Source: DAIDKA01 sp036498905 (lineage in GTDB: Bacteria; Pseudomonadota; Gammaproteobacteria; Steroidobacterales; Steroidobacteraceae). From it: a stretch of 64,000 bases of DNA. Of the stretch, positions 7,068 to 16,026 are shown in pieces. Made by a program: the position numbers and the translations under genes. The notes under the pieces were generated by a model. That model worked only from the letters and a program-made list of their open reading frames with translations, did no database searches and was not told the origin of the DNA. The stretch lies in the NCBI GenBank assembly GCA_036498905.1, contig DASYER010000122.1, forward strand, positions 62,001 through 126,000, read 5' to 3'. Each line of letters opens with the position of its first letter. The stretch's first letter is position 1.

Positions 7068-9719
7068 ATGAATCTGCTTCTCAAAATGCATCTGCGTCAG
7101 AAGTTTGCCCTGCTGCTGCTGACCATGGCGCTGCCTACCGTGCTGATCGCGGTCTTCTACCTGTCGCAATCCAACCGGGCCGTCAGTACCGCACGCAATG
7201 AGCTGGATGGTGCGCGCTATGTGCAGTCGGTCGGCTCGCTGCTCGCCCGCGTCACGCGACATCGAACGGTCACCAACGCGCTGCTGAGCGGCGACACCTC
7301 CGGTCGCGCCGAGGGCGGACGCCTCGAAAACTACATCGAAAGCCAGATTGAGCAGCTCAACAGGCTCGATACCGAGCTTGGCGGGCGTTTTGGCACCAAT
7401 GCACTGTGGAATGAAATTACCGGGCGTTGGCATCAGATCAAGTCAAACGCCGGCAGCGTGACGCCAGAGCAGAACCTCAGGGACCATGACGATCTGATCC
7501 AGCGCATCACCACCCTCATGGCCCGCGTCGCGAAGGCGTCCGGCATGGATCTGGACTCCGACGCGTTTACAGATGATCTGATCGTGGCAGCGACGCGCAA
7601 TGTGTCGCAGGCCGTCATCGCGTTTTCGAATGTGGATCAGCACTCGATGGAGGTTGTCGTCAAAGGCTACCTCGGCGGCGATGACCGCACGGCCATTCAG
7701 ATCTATCTGGAAGAGATGCGCCAGCACCTTGACGCGATCGCCCAGCAGCTCACGGCCCAGCCGGAAATGCAGCCCTTGCTGCTCAGGACCAACGAACAGC
7801 TGGCCGGCTACTGGCGAATGGTCGCAACGCGAATCCTGAACGCAGACAAGATCACGGTTACCGGCTCGGAGGTGTACGCGACCGGCTCCCCTGTGGTGCA
7901 GGCGCTGCAGGTGCTGTCCGATTCAAGCTTTTCACGGATGGAAGTCGCCCTGCGACAGCGCGCCAAACACGAGACAACCAAGCGCGATGTCACCATCTCG
8001 GTAGCCGCCGCGGCACTGGCCATCGCGCTGTTGATCAGCTGGTTCATCGCCACCGGCCTGCGCCGATCCCTGGGTCGCGCCGTGGCCGTATTCCAGGAAA
8101 TCGCCGACGGTCGGTACGACAACGACATTCCCGACGGCGGCGCGGATGAGGCCGGACAGGTGCTTGCGGGTCTGCGCAACATGCAGGGCAAACTGCGCCT
8201 GCAGATTGAAACAGAGCGCGCGGCCGCGTCCGAAAATGCCCGCATACGCCAGGCGCTCGATCGAGTGTCGACCGGCGTGATCCTGGCGGATGCCTCCCAG
8301 AGCATCATTTACATCAACGACATCGGGTCGCAGATGTTCGCACGCAGCCAGACGGAGATCCGTCGCACACTGCCGCGCTTCGCGGCGTCGCAACTGCTCG
8401 GCGCCAGTCTTGATGTCCTCTCACCGGAGCCGGCCCGCCAGCGCGCCGTACTGGAGCGAATCACCGGGAGCCAGACGCAGGAACTGAAACTCGGCCAGTG
8501 CACCTTCCGCATCGTCGTGAACCCGGTCATGGGACGCGACGGCCAACGCATCGGCACGGTCATGGAGTGGACCGAGCGCACGCCCGAGGTCGCGGTCGAA
8601 AGCCAGATGCACAGCATGCTGCAGGCTGTTCTGGGCGGCGACCTCACGCAGCGGCTGTCACTGGAAGGCAAGACAGGCTTCTTTGAAGTCTTAAGCCGCT
8701 CTGTCAACCAGCTGGCCGACAACATGGTGGAGATTGTCGCGACCGTAAAGCTGGCCGCACGCGATGTGTACCGCGGTGCCGAGGGTATCTCTCAGGGCAA
8801 CGTCAATCTCTCGCAGCGCACGCTGGAGCAGGCCTCCTCACTCGAGGCCACTTCCGCCTCGGTGGCGCGCATCACCGCCACCGTCCGGCAGAACGCCGAG
8901 AGTGCCGGGCGCGCGAGTTCCTTGGCGACTACGGCCAGCGATCAGGCTCAGAACGGCGGCGCCGTGGTCACACAGGCCATGCGCGCCATGGCCGACATCA
9001 ACGATGCCTCGCGCCGCATCGCCGATATCATCGGCGTGATCGACGAAATAGCCTTCCAGACCAACCTACTGGCGCTGAATGCAGCCGTTGAGGCCGCGCG
9101 TGCCGGGGAGCATGGACGCGGCTTCGCCGTCGTCGCCAATGAGGTGCGCAACCTCGCCGGCCGCTCGGCGACTGCCGCAAGAGAGATCAAGGCGCTCATC
9201 CAGGACTCGGTTCGCAAGGTCAATGACGGATCTGAACTGGTGAACCGTTCCGGGGAAACCCTGGCGGAAATCGTCGCCTCGATCAAGACCGTCTCCGGAC
9301 TGGTTGCGGAAATTGCCGCCGCATCGCGCGACCAGTCGCAGGGCATTGTGCAGATCAATCAAGCCGTACTGCAGATGGATAAATTCACCCAGACCAACGG
9401 CAGCCTCGTGGCCCAGGCCGCGGCGGCATCTCAGACAATGGCGCAACGAGCCGGTGAATTGAACGGCATGATGGAGCGCTACCAGATGGACGAGGTGCAT
9501 CAGCAGCCCGGCGCGGCCGCCGCGGCGGCGCGCACGCCCGCGGGCCCCGAGCAGGTACCCGAGGCGCATCCGGCGCCCGCGCGACCCCCGGAACGTCGTG
9601 GTCCCGCGCGTCCCTGGGTGGCGAATGGCGCAACACGTGCCGCCAGGTCACAAGCGGCAGCCGTGGCGCCCAAATTCAACAAAGTCGCAGACGATGATTC
9701 GGACTGGAAGGAGTTCTGA
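7068..9719 (+). CDS. Methyl-accepting chemotaxis protein with PAS domain
   Basis: Chemoreceptor of 883 residues. Transmembrane helices are at about 13-32 and 307-328, enclosing a periplasmic, mostly helical ligand domain of about 270 residues. Then come a HAMP domain (about 330-385), a PAS domain (about 390-490, with TGVILADASQSIIYINDI), a second linker, and the signalling hairpin whose tip (EIAFQTNLLALNAAVEAARAGE) lies near residue 665. The last five residues, DWKEF, match the aromatic C-terminal pentapeptide that tethers CheR and CheB, both encoded downstream. A Pro/Ala-rich flexible arm precedes it. The ligand cannot be told from sequence. Confidence 0.95.
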   Translation: MNLLLKMHLRQKFALLLLTMALPTVLIAVFYLSQSNRAVSTARNELDGARYVQSVGSLLARVTRHRTVTNALLSGDTSGRAEGGRLENYIESQIEQLNRLDTELGGRFGTNALWNEITGRWHQIKSNAGSVTPEQNLRDHDDLIQRITTLMARVAKASGMDLDSDAFTDDLIVAATRNVSQAVIAFSNVDQHSMEVVVKGYLGGDDRTAIQIYLEEMRQHLDAIAQQLTAQPEMQPLLLRTNEQLAGYWRMVATRILNADKITVTGSEVYATGSPVVQALQVLSDSSFSRMEVALRQRAKHETTKRDVTISVAAAALAIALLISWFIATGLRRSLGRAVAVFQEIADGRYDNDIPDGGADEAGQVLAGLRNMQGKLRLQIETERAAASENARIRQALDRVSTGVILADASQSIIYINDIGSQMFARSQTEIRRTLPRFAASQLLGASLDVLSPEPARQRAVLERITGSQTQELKLGQCTFRIVVNPVMGRDGQRIGTVMEWTERTPEVAVESQMHSMLQAVLGGDLTQRLSLEGKTGFFEVLSRSVNQLADNMVEIVATVKLAARDVYRGAEGISQGNVNLSQRTLEQASSLEATSASVARITATVRQNAESAGRASSLATTASDQAQNGGAVVTQAMRAMADINDASRRIADIIGVIDEIAFQTNLLALNAAVEAARAGEHGRGFAVVANEVRNLAGRSATAAREIKALIQDSVRKVNDGSELVNRSGETLAEIVASIKTVSGLVAEIAAASRDQSQGIVQINQAVLQMDKFTQTNGSLVAQAAAASQTMAQRAGELNGMMERYQMDEVHQQPGAAAAAARTPAGPEQVPEAHPAPARPPERRGPARPWVANGATRAARSQAAAVAPKFNKVADDDSDWKEF

Positions 9720-9768
9720 TGCATTCCCTACCCATTATCACCAGCGTGCCCCGGCACGGGAGGCCAAC

Positions 9769-10131
9769 ATGGCGCGGATTCTGACGGTCGACGATTCCCC
9801 GGTAATGCGCCAGATGGTCAAGGCGACGTTGATTGACGCCGGGCATGAAGTCGTGCAGGGCGTCAACGGCGAGGAAGCCCTGCGAATCGCGGCAACACAG
9901 GTATTCGACATGGTGATTACCGACGTCAACATGCCGGTAATGGACGGCCTGACACTGATCCGCAATCTGCGCCAGCTTCCGGCCTATAAGACCCTTCCCA
10001 TGGTGGCAGTGACGACCGAGGCAACCACGGAAGTCAAGCGCGCCGGCCGGGAGGCGGGTGCAACCGCATGGGTCGTGAAGCCCTTCAATCCCCAACGGCT
10101 GATCGAAGCCGTCGCGCAACTGCTGAAGTGA
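9769..10131 (+). CDS. Second CheY-like response regulator
   Basis: Single receiver domain of 120 residues: acidic pair in LTVDDSPVMR, phospho-acceptor aspartate in VITDVNMPVMDGL (about residue 52), threonine in VAVTTEA, and lysine in WVVKPFNP. It differs from the cheY at 1489 and more resembles receivers located beside chemoreceptors, so it may be a phosphate sink or an alternative output rather than the motor-binding form; that is inference. ATG 9769 has GGGAGG a few bases upstream; a longer frame upstream overlaps the end of the receptor gene and is not credible. Confidence 0.9.
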   Translation: MARILTVDDSPVMRQMVKATLIDAGHEVVQGVNGEEALRIAATQVFDMVITDVNMPVMDGLTLIRNLRQLPAYKTLPMVAVTTEATTEVKRAGREAGATAWVVKPFNPQRLIEAVAQLLK

Positions 10132-10146
10132 CTCGGAACTCGCGTA

Positions 10147-10485
10147 ATGCGTAGAGCAAAGGCGATCTGGATGTCGACGCTGCTGTCCGGCACGCTGCTG
10201 TACACGCTGTGCGCCGCCGCGGACTGCGTGCTGCCCGCCCCACCGAGCCGCATTCCGGACGGCACTTCTGCCAGTGAGCAGGAAATGCTGGCGGCCATGA
10301 AGACTCTCAAGCAGTACAACGACGATGTAGGGGAGTACACCCGGTGCCTGGAGTTCCAGCAACGCCAGAATCGCATCAGTTTCGAAGACCACGAAAAGCG
10401 TCGCGATGACGCACTCACCACACTGGCGACGGTGGCCGCTCGCTTCAATGAACAGGTTCGACGATTCAAGGCGCGGCACAGTTGA
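10147..10485 (+). CDS. Small exported protein of unknown function in che operon
   Basis: I do not recognise a family. The 112-residue product begins with a plausible Sec signal (basic start, then STLLSGTLLYTLCAAADC with likely cleavage after AAA), leaving a mature protein of about 87 residues with two cysteines (in ADCVLP and TRCLEF) that could form one disulfide. The rest is charged and helical (QEMLAAMKTLKQYNDDV, HEKRRDDALTTLATVAARF). It sits between the second cheY and cheR and its stop overlaps the cheR TTG start, so it is translated as part of the chemotaxis operon. A periplasmic partner of the receptor is one possibility; nothing proves it. Confidence 0.7.
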   Translation: MRRAKAIWMSTLLSGTLLYTLCAAADCVLPAPPSRIPDGTSASEQEMLAAMKTLKQYNDDVGEYTRCLEFQQRQNRISFEDHEKRRDDALTTLATVAARFNEQVRRFKARHS

Positions 10486-11345
10486 ACAAGAGTGACACCG
10501 CCACGGTCGAGCGCAGGGCCAGCGCCCGGGAGCGCGAATTCGGCTTCGAACAGGAGGATTTCGAGGCCATCAGCGCGCTCGTCAAATCCCTGACCGGTAT
10601 CAATCTGACCCCTCAGAAGCGGGAACTGGTTTACGGCCGGCTGGCGGTGCGACTGCGGGCCATGGGCCTGCGAACTTTTCGCGACTATCGGCGCATTGTC
10701 GCGGAGGATGCCGAGGAACAGATGCGCATGTGCAATGCGATCACCACCAACCTCACCTATTTCTTTCGCGAGCCGCATCATTTCGCGCATCTGGGCGACC
10801 AGGTTCTCCCGGCACACTGCGCGCGCTCGAACCGGCGGCTGCGCTTCTGGTCTGCCGGATGTTCTAGCGGCGAGGAGGCCTACTCCATCGCCATGGTCGT
10901 GCTGGAGTCGCTGCCGCAGCTACAGGAATGGAACGTGCGCATCCTGGCGACGGATTTGGATTCGGACATGCTCGAGACCGCGGCGGCAGGCGAGTATGCC
11001 GCCGAACGGGTGAAGGGCCTGTCCGAAACACGGCTGCGCCGATTCTTCACCGAGCGCAAGGACGGTGGCACGAGCATCTACGTCATTCGGCCGGAGGTGC
11101 GGCGCATGGTGACATTCAGGAAGCTGAACCTCATGCAACCACTGCCGATGTCGGGACCGTTGGACGTGGTGTTCTGCCGCAACACGGTAATCTACTTCGA
11201 CAAGGACACGCAGCGGGAATTGTTCGCGCGGATCGCGCCGCTCCAGCGACCCGGCGACCTGCTGTATCTCGGACACTCCGAGAGTCTGCTCAGTGTAAGT
11301 GACGAATACGATTCGATTGGCCACACCACCTACCTGCGACGCTGA
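10482..11345 (+). CDS. cheR: Chemoreceptor methyltransferase CheR
   Basis: SAM-dependent enzyme of 287 residues that methylates glutamates on chemoreceptors. The N-terminal helical CheR domain covers about 20-95 (TGINLTPQKRELVYGRL, ITTNLTYFFREPHHF), followed by the Rossmann methyltransferase domain with the SAM loop FWSAGCSSGEEAYSIAM and the late motif VVFCRNTVIYFD. The start is TTG 10482, whose last bases overlap the stop of the preceding small gene. The receptor at 7068 ends in DWKEF, the expected tether for CheR. Confidence 0.95.
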   Translation: MNKSDTATVERRASAREREFGFEQEDFEAISALVKSLTGINLTPQKRELVYGRLAVRLRAMGLRTFRDYRRIVAEDAEEQMRMCNAITTNLTYFFREPHHFAHLGDQVLPAHCARSNRRLRFWSAGCSSGEEAYSIAMVVLESLPQLQEWNVRILATDLDSDMLETAAAGEYAAERVKGLSETRLRRFFTERKDGGTSIYVIRPEVRRMVTFRKLNLMQPLPMSGPLDVVFCRNTVIYFDKDTQRELFARIAPLQRPGDLLYLGHSESLLSVSDEYDSIGHTTYLRR

Positions 11346-11349
11346 ACCG

Positions 11350-12012
11350 ATGCAAGATATCACTCAATCTGCGATGCCGACCCGGCCACCTCCGCTTCCA
11401 CAGGGACTGCCTGGCTTTACGGATGCTGCACGCTTCTGGGAACGCGATACCGGACGCTGGACGGTGAAGCTGCTTCCCGGGGAGTGCTACGTCACCCGCC
11501 AGGACGAGGCCATCGTCACGGTGCTCGGATCATGCATATCCGCCTGCATCCGCGATCCGGACACCGGCCTGGGTGGTATGAACCACTTCATGCTGCCGGA
11601 CCGGCGCGAAGGCTTCAGCGGCAGTCCGGCCTCCGGTTTCAACGAGATCAACCGCTACGGCTGCTTCGCCATGGAGTCTCTGATCAATCATCTTGCCCGG
11701 CACGGCGCCCAGCGCCAGCGCCTGGAATTAAAGGTGTTTGGTGGCGGACGCATCCTCAAGCCCATGATCGACATCGGTGCCCGCAATATCGCCTTCATTC
11801 ACTCCTGGGCGCGAACGGAAGGTATTCGACTGGCGTCCCAGGACCTCGGGGGCATTCAGCCGCGCAAGCTGGTGTACTTTCCCGCCTCCGGCAGAGCTCG
11901 GGTACTGAAACTGCCGGCCATTGAGAATCGTGGAGTCGCCGACCGCGAACTTTCCTACCTGGAGCATCTGGTCGAGGAGCCGAACGAGGGACAGGTGGAG
12001 ATCTTCACGTGA
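11350..12012 (+). CDS. cheD: Chemoreceptor glutamine deamidase CheD
   Basis: Enzyme of 220 residues that deamidates receptor glutamines and can tune CheA through CheC-type partners. The catalytic cysteine is in TVLGSCISACIRD and the catalytic histidine in GGMNHFMLP; the later FGGG stretch and NIAFIHSWARTEGI are family features. About 40 extra N-terminal residues precede the CheD core. ATG 11350 starts four bases past the cheR stop; the 3' end overlaps cheB by four bases. No cheC is visible in the window, so the reciprocal CheC-CheD circuit of Bacillus is not supported here. Confidence 0.94.
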   Translation: MQDITQSAMPTRPPPLPQGLPGFTDAARFWERDTGRWTVKLLPGECYVTRQDEAIVTVLGSCISACIRDPDTGLGGMNHFMLPDRREGFSGSPASGFNEINRYGCFAMESLINHLARHGAQRQRLELKVFGGGRILKPMIDIGARNIAFIHSWARTEGIRLASQDLGGIQPRKLVYFPASGRARVLKLPAIENRGVADRELSYLEHLVEEPNEGQVEIFT

Positions 12013-13124
12013 CCGCTGTGCGCACCGCCGCGAAAAGGGTTCGGGTGCTGATCATTGATGACTCGGCGTACGTTCGCGAGATCATGACTGAGATACTGCG
12101 CGCCGACTCCGGTATTGAGGTGGTCGGCTGCGCCAGCGATGCGCACGTGGCTCGCGAGATGATCCGGCAGCTCAATCCGGACGTCCTGACACTGGATGTT
12201 GAAATGCCGCGCATGGACGGGCTGACTTTCCTGCGCAATCTGATGCGCCTGCGGCCCATGCCCGTCGTCATGGTCTCGTCTTTGACGGAGCGCGGCGCCG
12301 AAGTCACGCTTGAAGCCCTGGCCCTCGGTGCCGTCGATTTTCTGCCCAAACCGCACCTGGACCTGGGTACGACGCTGCGTGAGTACGCGGCGCAGCTTGT
12401 CGGTATGGTCAAGACTGCCGCCCAGGCGGGGGTCCGCCCGGGTGGCACCGGCAATCCCGCCAGTCATGCGGCGCCGGCGGCGGTAGCCGCCAAAACAGCC
12501 CGTGCGCAAACTACCGTCAGCACGACCAGCCTGGTTTTGGCCATCGGTGCCTCAGCCGGCGGGACCGAGGCGATCCGGGAGCTGCTCAGCGGCCTTCCGG
12601 CGGATGCGCCCGGCACCGTCATCACTCAGCATATTCCCAAAGCCTTCAGCGCCCCCTTCGCCCGACGTCTCGACGATGCCAGTGCGATGTGCGTGCAGGA
12701 AGCCGAAGACGGCCAGCAGATCCTGGCCGGGCACGCCTACGTGGCCCCCGGTGACACTCACCTGCGGGTCGAGCGCTACGGCGCCCGCTACGTGTGCCGC
12801 CTTGATCCGGGCCCGGCCGTGAACCGCCACCGGCCCTCAGTGGATGTGATGTTTCAGTCTGTGGCCCGAGCCACGGGCGCCCGCTCGATCGGGGTACTCC
12901 TGACGGGCATGGGACGCGATGGAGCGCAGGGGTTGCTGGAAATGCGCACGGGCGGCAGCCAGACGATCGCCCAGGATGAGGCCAGTAGCGTGGTGTGGGG
13001 GATGCCGGGGGAAGCCGTGGCCATCGGGGCGGCACAGCTAGTCCTGCCATTACCGGCAATCGGCGCCCGTGTGATGACTCTCGTAGCTGCGATGGACATC
13101 ACGTGTGCCAGTCGCTCGGCCTGA
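12009..13124 (+). CDS. cheB: Chemoreceptor methylesterase CheB
   Basis: Response-regulator methylesterase/deamidase of 371 residues. The receiver domain has its acidic pair in LIIDDSAYVREIM and the phospho-acceptor D63 (LDVEMPRMDG). A linker of about 45 residues rich in Ala, Gly and Thr leads to the esterase domain with catalytic serine in AIGASAGGTEAI (about 180), histidine in TQHIPKAF (about 208) and aspartate in TGMGRDGAQG (about 304). The GTG 12009 start overlaps the cheD stop. With CheR and CheD it completes the receptor-adaptation set. Confidence 0.96.
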   Translation: MTAVRTAAKRVRVLIIDDSAYVREIMTEILRADSGIEVVGCASDAHVAREMIRQLNPDVLTLDVEMPRMDGLTFLRNLMRLRPMPVVMVSSLTERGAEVTLEALALGAVDFLPKPHLDLGTTLREYAAQLVGMVKTAAQAGVRPGGTGNPASHAAPAAVAAKTARAQTTVSTTSLVLAIGASAGGTEAIRELLSGLPADAPGTVITQHIPKAFSAPFARRLDDASAMCVQEAEDGQQILAGHAYVAPGDTHLRVERYGARYVCRLDPGPAVNRHRPSVDVMFQSVARATGARSIGVLLTGMGRDGAQGLLEMRTGGSQTIAQDEASSVVWGMPGEAVAIGAAQLVLPLPAIGARVMTLVAAMDITCASRSA

Positions 13125-13157
13125 TATTGTCGCCCCGAACAGGCTAAGGACCGCCCC

Positions 13158-14042
13158 ATGACAGCGACGACAGCTCAATCCGGCTCCGGCAACGCGAATA
13201 AGGCCGCCTTTGAGTTCGTGCAGATCCTGGCTCAGGAGCTGTCCGCCGGCAAGGTCGAATTACCCAGCTTTCCGGATATCGCCCTCAAGGTGCGCAAGGT
13301 CCTGGCCGACGACAATGTGAACCTGGAATTGGTGGTACGTGTCGTGGGCTCCGAACCCACGCTGGCTGGCCGATTGCTGCAAGTGGCAAATTCGGCGGCG
13401 GTGAACAGCACCGGCAGTCAGGTCACGGACCTGCGCAAAGCCGTGCAACGCATGGGACTGAACATGGTGCGCAGCGCCGCGATGGCCTTTGCCATGGCAC
13501 AGATGAAGAAGGCTAGCGAGCTGAAAGGATTGGAGGCTCCCCTGGCCGTGCTGTGGCAACGTTGTACGGGCGTGGCCGCCATGTCACACGTGGTTGCCCG
13601 GCGGCTGAGCAAACTGAATCCCGATAGCGCCCTGCTGGCGGGCCTGCTGCACGGTGTCGGCGAGCTGTACATCCTGACGCGTGCCCACAAACATCCGACC
13701 CTGTTCTCCGACCGCCCCGCTTACGAACAGATCGTTCGCGACTGGCATGTAAGTGTCGCCAAGGCGCTGCTCGAAAATTGGGAAATCTCCGAGGATGTAG
13801 TCAAAGCCATCAGTGAATTCGAGGACCTCGACCGCGAGCATACCGGTCCGGCGGACCTGTCGGACGTGCTCACGGTCGCCCACCTGATGGTGAGCTATCA
13901 GGAGTTCCCCGAATCGATTGAGTTGAATATGCAGGGAGTGTCCGCACGCAGGCATCTGGTGCTCGAAGGCACGACCTACAGCAACATCATTCTTGAATCA
14001 CGTGATGAGATCAAGGAACTTCAGGAGGCGCTCGGTGCCTAG
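13158..14042 (+). CDS. HDOD-domain protein 1
   Basis: Protein of 294 residues dominated by an HDOD domain, a non-catalytic relative of HD phosphohydrolases found in signalling proteins. The pattern ELPSFPDIALKVRKVLAD, then VGSEPTLAGRLLQVANSAA, LRKAVQRMGLNMVRSAAMAFAM and AGLLHGVGELYIL is typical. Without the metal-binding HD pair in the usual place it is unlikely to be an enzyme. It follows cheB after 33 bases and precedes a paralogue with about the same length, so the two probably arose by tandem duplication. A role downstream of chemosensing or cyclic-di-GMP signalling is inference from location. Confidence 0.87.
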   Translation: MTATTAQSGSGNANKAAFEFVQILAQELSAGKVELPSFPDIALKVRKVLADDNVNLELVVRVVGSEPTLAGRLLQVANSAAVNSTGSQVTDLRKAVQRMGLNMVRSAAMAFAMAQMKKASELKGLEAPLAVLWQRCTGVAAMSHVVARRLSKLNPDSALLAGLLHGVGELYILTRAHKHPTLFSDRPAYEQIVRDWHVSVAKALLENWEISEDVVKAISEFEDLDREHTGPADLSDVLTVAHLMVSYQEFPESIELNMQGVSARRHLVLEGTTYSNIILESRDEIKELQEALGA

Positions 14043-14059
14043 CAACTCGCAAACTCTGG

Positions 14060-14947
14060 ATGCGTGTCATGTCTGAGTTCGAAGTAGATATCGCCGCTGA
14101 CACGAGCCGGGATGCCTTTCAATTCGTCCAGGCACTGGCCGCGGAACTTTCCCTGGGCGCCGTGGATATTCCCGGATTCCCCTCGATTGTCACGCGCGTG
14201 CGCCACGTGCTCGCCGATGAAACGGCCTCGGCCGAAAGAGTCGCGCGCGTCGTAGGCGCCGACCCGGTACTGGCCGCAAGGCTGCTGAAACTCGCCAACT
14301 CGGTCGCGCTGCTCGGCACCGCCCGCCCGGCGACCGATCTGCGCACCGCCGTGAGTCGCGTCGGGCTGAACGCGGTGCGATCCACCACGCATGCCCACGC
14401 AATGCGCATTCTCAGTCAGTCAGAGGCCCTGCGCGGGCTGGAAAAGCTGCTCGAGGTCCTTGCCCGGCAGACCGGACAGGTGGCCAGTCTGTGCCATGTC
14501 ATTGCGCAGAAACACACGAAGGTACAACCGGATGTCGCCATGCTCGCAGGCCTGCTGCAAAGCAGTGGCCGGCTGTATCTGCTGGCGCGCGCGGGCAACC
14601 ATCGCGGCCTGTTCGCCGATGCCAATGCCTACCGCAATGTCGAGCGCGACTGGCATCTGAGTGTCGCGGTCGCGCTGCTTGAAAACTGGGCCGTGCCGGA
14701 TGAGATCGTGCACGCCATTGCCGAGAGCGAGGACCAGGAGCGCGAACCACGCGGGCCCGCATGCCTGACCGATATAGTCATGCTTGCGGTGGCGATTTCG
14801 CGGCATAGCGGCGAACCCGAAGTGCTCGAGACCAAGCTGCGCGATGTGAAGGTCCTGGCCCGCTTTGGACTGGATGCGAAGGGTGTGGCGGAGATGCTCG
14901 AAGCCTCGAAGAACGACCTCGCGCAACTTGAGGCCGCCCTGACCTGA
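14060..14947 (+). CDS. HDOD-domain protein 2
   Basis: Paralogue of the gene just upstream, 295 residues, with the same HDOD layout: VDIPGFPSIVTRVRHVLAD, VGADPVLAARLLKLANSVA, LRTAVSRVGLNAVRS and LAGLLQSSGRLYLLARAG. The two proteins stay co-linear to the C-terminus (both end in a short helix with ...ELQEAL / QLEAAL). The start may be ATG 14060 or ATG 14069; there is no strong ribosome site to choose between them. It is the last plus-strand gene of the chemotaxis operon and converges on the minus-strand flgM at 15016. Confidence 0.87.
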   Translation: MRVMSEFEVDIAADTSRDAFQFVQALAAELSLGAVDIPGFPSIVTRVRHVLADETASAERVARVVGADPVLAARLLKLANSVALLGTARPATDLRTAVSRVGLNAVRSTTHAHAMRILSQSEALRGLEKLLEVLARQTGQVASLCHVIAQKHTKVQPDVAMLAGLLQSSGRLYLLARAGNHRGLFADANAYRNVERDWHLSVAVALLENWAVPDEIVHAIAESEDQEREPRGPACLTDIVMLAVAISRHSGEPEVLETKLRDVKVLARFGLDAKGVAEMLEASKNDLAQLEAALT

Positions 14948-15015
14948 GGGTGGGTCCTGGGACTGAAGACATCGCAATGGGCTAGCCAGGCTCGCACACC
15001 TGGCGCGAAGGCTGA

Positions 15016-15417
15016 TTACTCGACGGATTCTTCCGGCAACAGCCGCTCAAACTGCAACAGCTGATTGCTGATGCGCTCCGGTGAGATTCGATAGGTTCCC
15101 GACGCCAAGGACTCCCTGGCCTGGGAAACTCGTCCCTGGTTGATCACCGGGACATCATTCAAAGCCTGCTCGGCCGTAATCAGATGGCTCGCGGTTTCCG
15201 TGATTTGCACGCTTTCCGCGGTATTCGCGCTTGCATTGGCGCTCGCAGCGCCGCTCGCATTCGCATTGGCCGCAGCAGTCGCATTGGCTGTCGCAGTGGC
15301 AGGCGCACTGGCGCCGCTGGCCGCGGAGCTTGCGGTTGCCGCAGCACGCTGACCAACGCTACCGGCCGCCGCTGCGGGGGGCTGGTTGCTCGTGGCACCA
15401 CTGATCTTGCCGGACAC
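15016..15417 (-). CDS. flgM: FlgM-like anti-sigma-28 factor with long low-complexity linker
   Basis: Protein of 133 residues. The C-terminal half (about 70-130) has the FlgM pattern that binds FliA: VQITETASHLITAEQAL, then GRVSQARESLASGTYRISPERISNQLL. The N-terminal half is disordered and made mostly of Ala, Asn, Ser and Thr (about residues 20-68), much longer than usual. The start is GTG 15417, with GGAG seven bases upstream. It is the only one of the two flgM genes here with its own sigma-28 promoter (15442-15468), giving the classic feedback loop in which FliA drives its own inhibitor. FlgM leaves the cell through the flagellar export gate once the hook is complete. Confidence 0.85.
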   Translation of the reverse strand: MSGKISGATSNQPPAAAAGSVGQRAAATASSAASGASAPATATANATAAANANASGAASANASANTAESVQITETASHLITAEQALNDVPVINQGRVSQARESLASGTYRISPERISNQLLQFERLLPEESVE

Positions 15418-15441
15418 GGTATGACTCCTCTGTTACACGCC

Positions 15442-15468
15442 TTAACGGCCGCAAGCCGAGGAACTTTA
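15442..15468 (-). promoter_or_regulatory. Sigma-28 promoter of flgM (15016-15417)
   Basis: Read on the minus strand: TAAAGTTC-N11-GCCGTTAA, which agrees with the FliA consensus in both boxes and in spacing. It ends 25 bases before the GTG start at 15417. It implies that this flgM is expressed both from the upstream flgA operon, by read-through, and from its own late promoter. Confidence 0.85.
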
Positions 15469-15530
15469 GGGTGAATTTCCGGCGGTGATTTCGGATTATG
15501 TATAAATCGCAGGACGCCGGACGTGGCCGC

Positions 15531-16016
15531 CTACACTTCCCCAAGCAGTCCGTGGCGCTCCGCCGCGACTGAACAAGTGCCGCGCGGACCGTAGGTGACG
15601 GTCTCACGTCGGCCCTCCATGAGCAATCCGAGTCGGGCCTGGACGCTCTGCAGGCGGGCGCCGGCCATGGCACTGTTGCGATCATTCAGGCCGCGGCAAG
15701 TCGTCGCAGCGGCCGTGCAAGTCTCCCAAGCCGAGACCAATGTTCCCTGCGGATCGGACCAGGCGATCAGCGCCTCGAGTCCTTTGAGATCAAAGGGCCG
15801 ACCGAGCGTGCGACATAGTTCGCGTCGCTCGTCATCCACCTTCAGAATCCGCACCACACACTGTTGCCGCTCGCGCATGGCGGCGCCGAGCGCTTCCACA
15901 TCACTGTCCTTCAAGTGCGTGTATTCACGCTCAAGCAGGACGGCGAGTGCTCCCAGTGCCGCGGTTTCTTCCTGGATCAGGCGCGCGATCTTTGTACGGC
16001 AGGTCTGCGGGTCCAT
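15531..16016 (-). CDS. flgN: FlgN-type export chaperone for hook-associated proteins
   Basis: Helical cytoplasmic protein of 161 residues; FlgN chaperones FlgK and FlgL to the flagellar export apparatus. The start MDPQTCRTKIARLIQEE opens a long helix (about 1-60, ALAVLLEREYTHLKDSDVEALGAAMRERQQC) followed by the second and third helices with LNDRNSAMAGARLQSVQARLGLL, where the NR..G pattern is a FlgN signature. I start it at the ATG 16016-16014 rather than further upstream, because the extension is Arg/Pro-rich and overlaps the flgM stop. It lies 10 bases after the upstream flgM. Its clients, flgK and flgL, are at 24708-27795. Confidence 0.83.
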   Translation of the reverse strand: MDPQTCRTKIARLIQEETAALGALAVLLEREYTHLKDSDVEALGAAMRERQQCVVRILKVDDERRELCRTLGRPFDLKGLEALIAWSDPQGTLVSAWETCTAAATTCRGLNDRNSAMAGARLQSVQARLGLLMEGRRETVTYGPRGTCSVAAERHGLLGEV

Positions 16017-16026
16017 GAATGTTCCT

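Noticed and set aside
14985..15004. GCCAGG...CCTGGC hairpin between the HDOD gene and flgM
   Set aside because: Six-base stem with an eight-base loop and no T-run; too weak to call.
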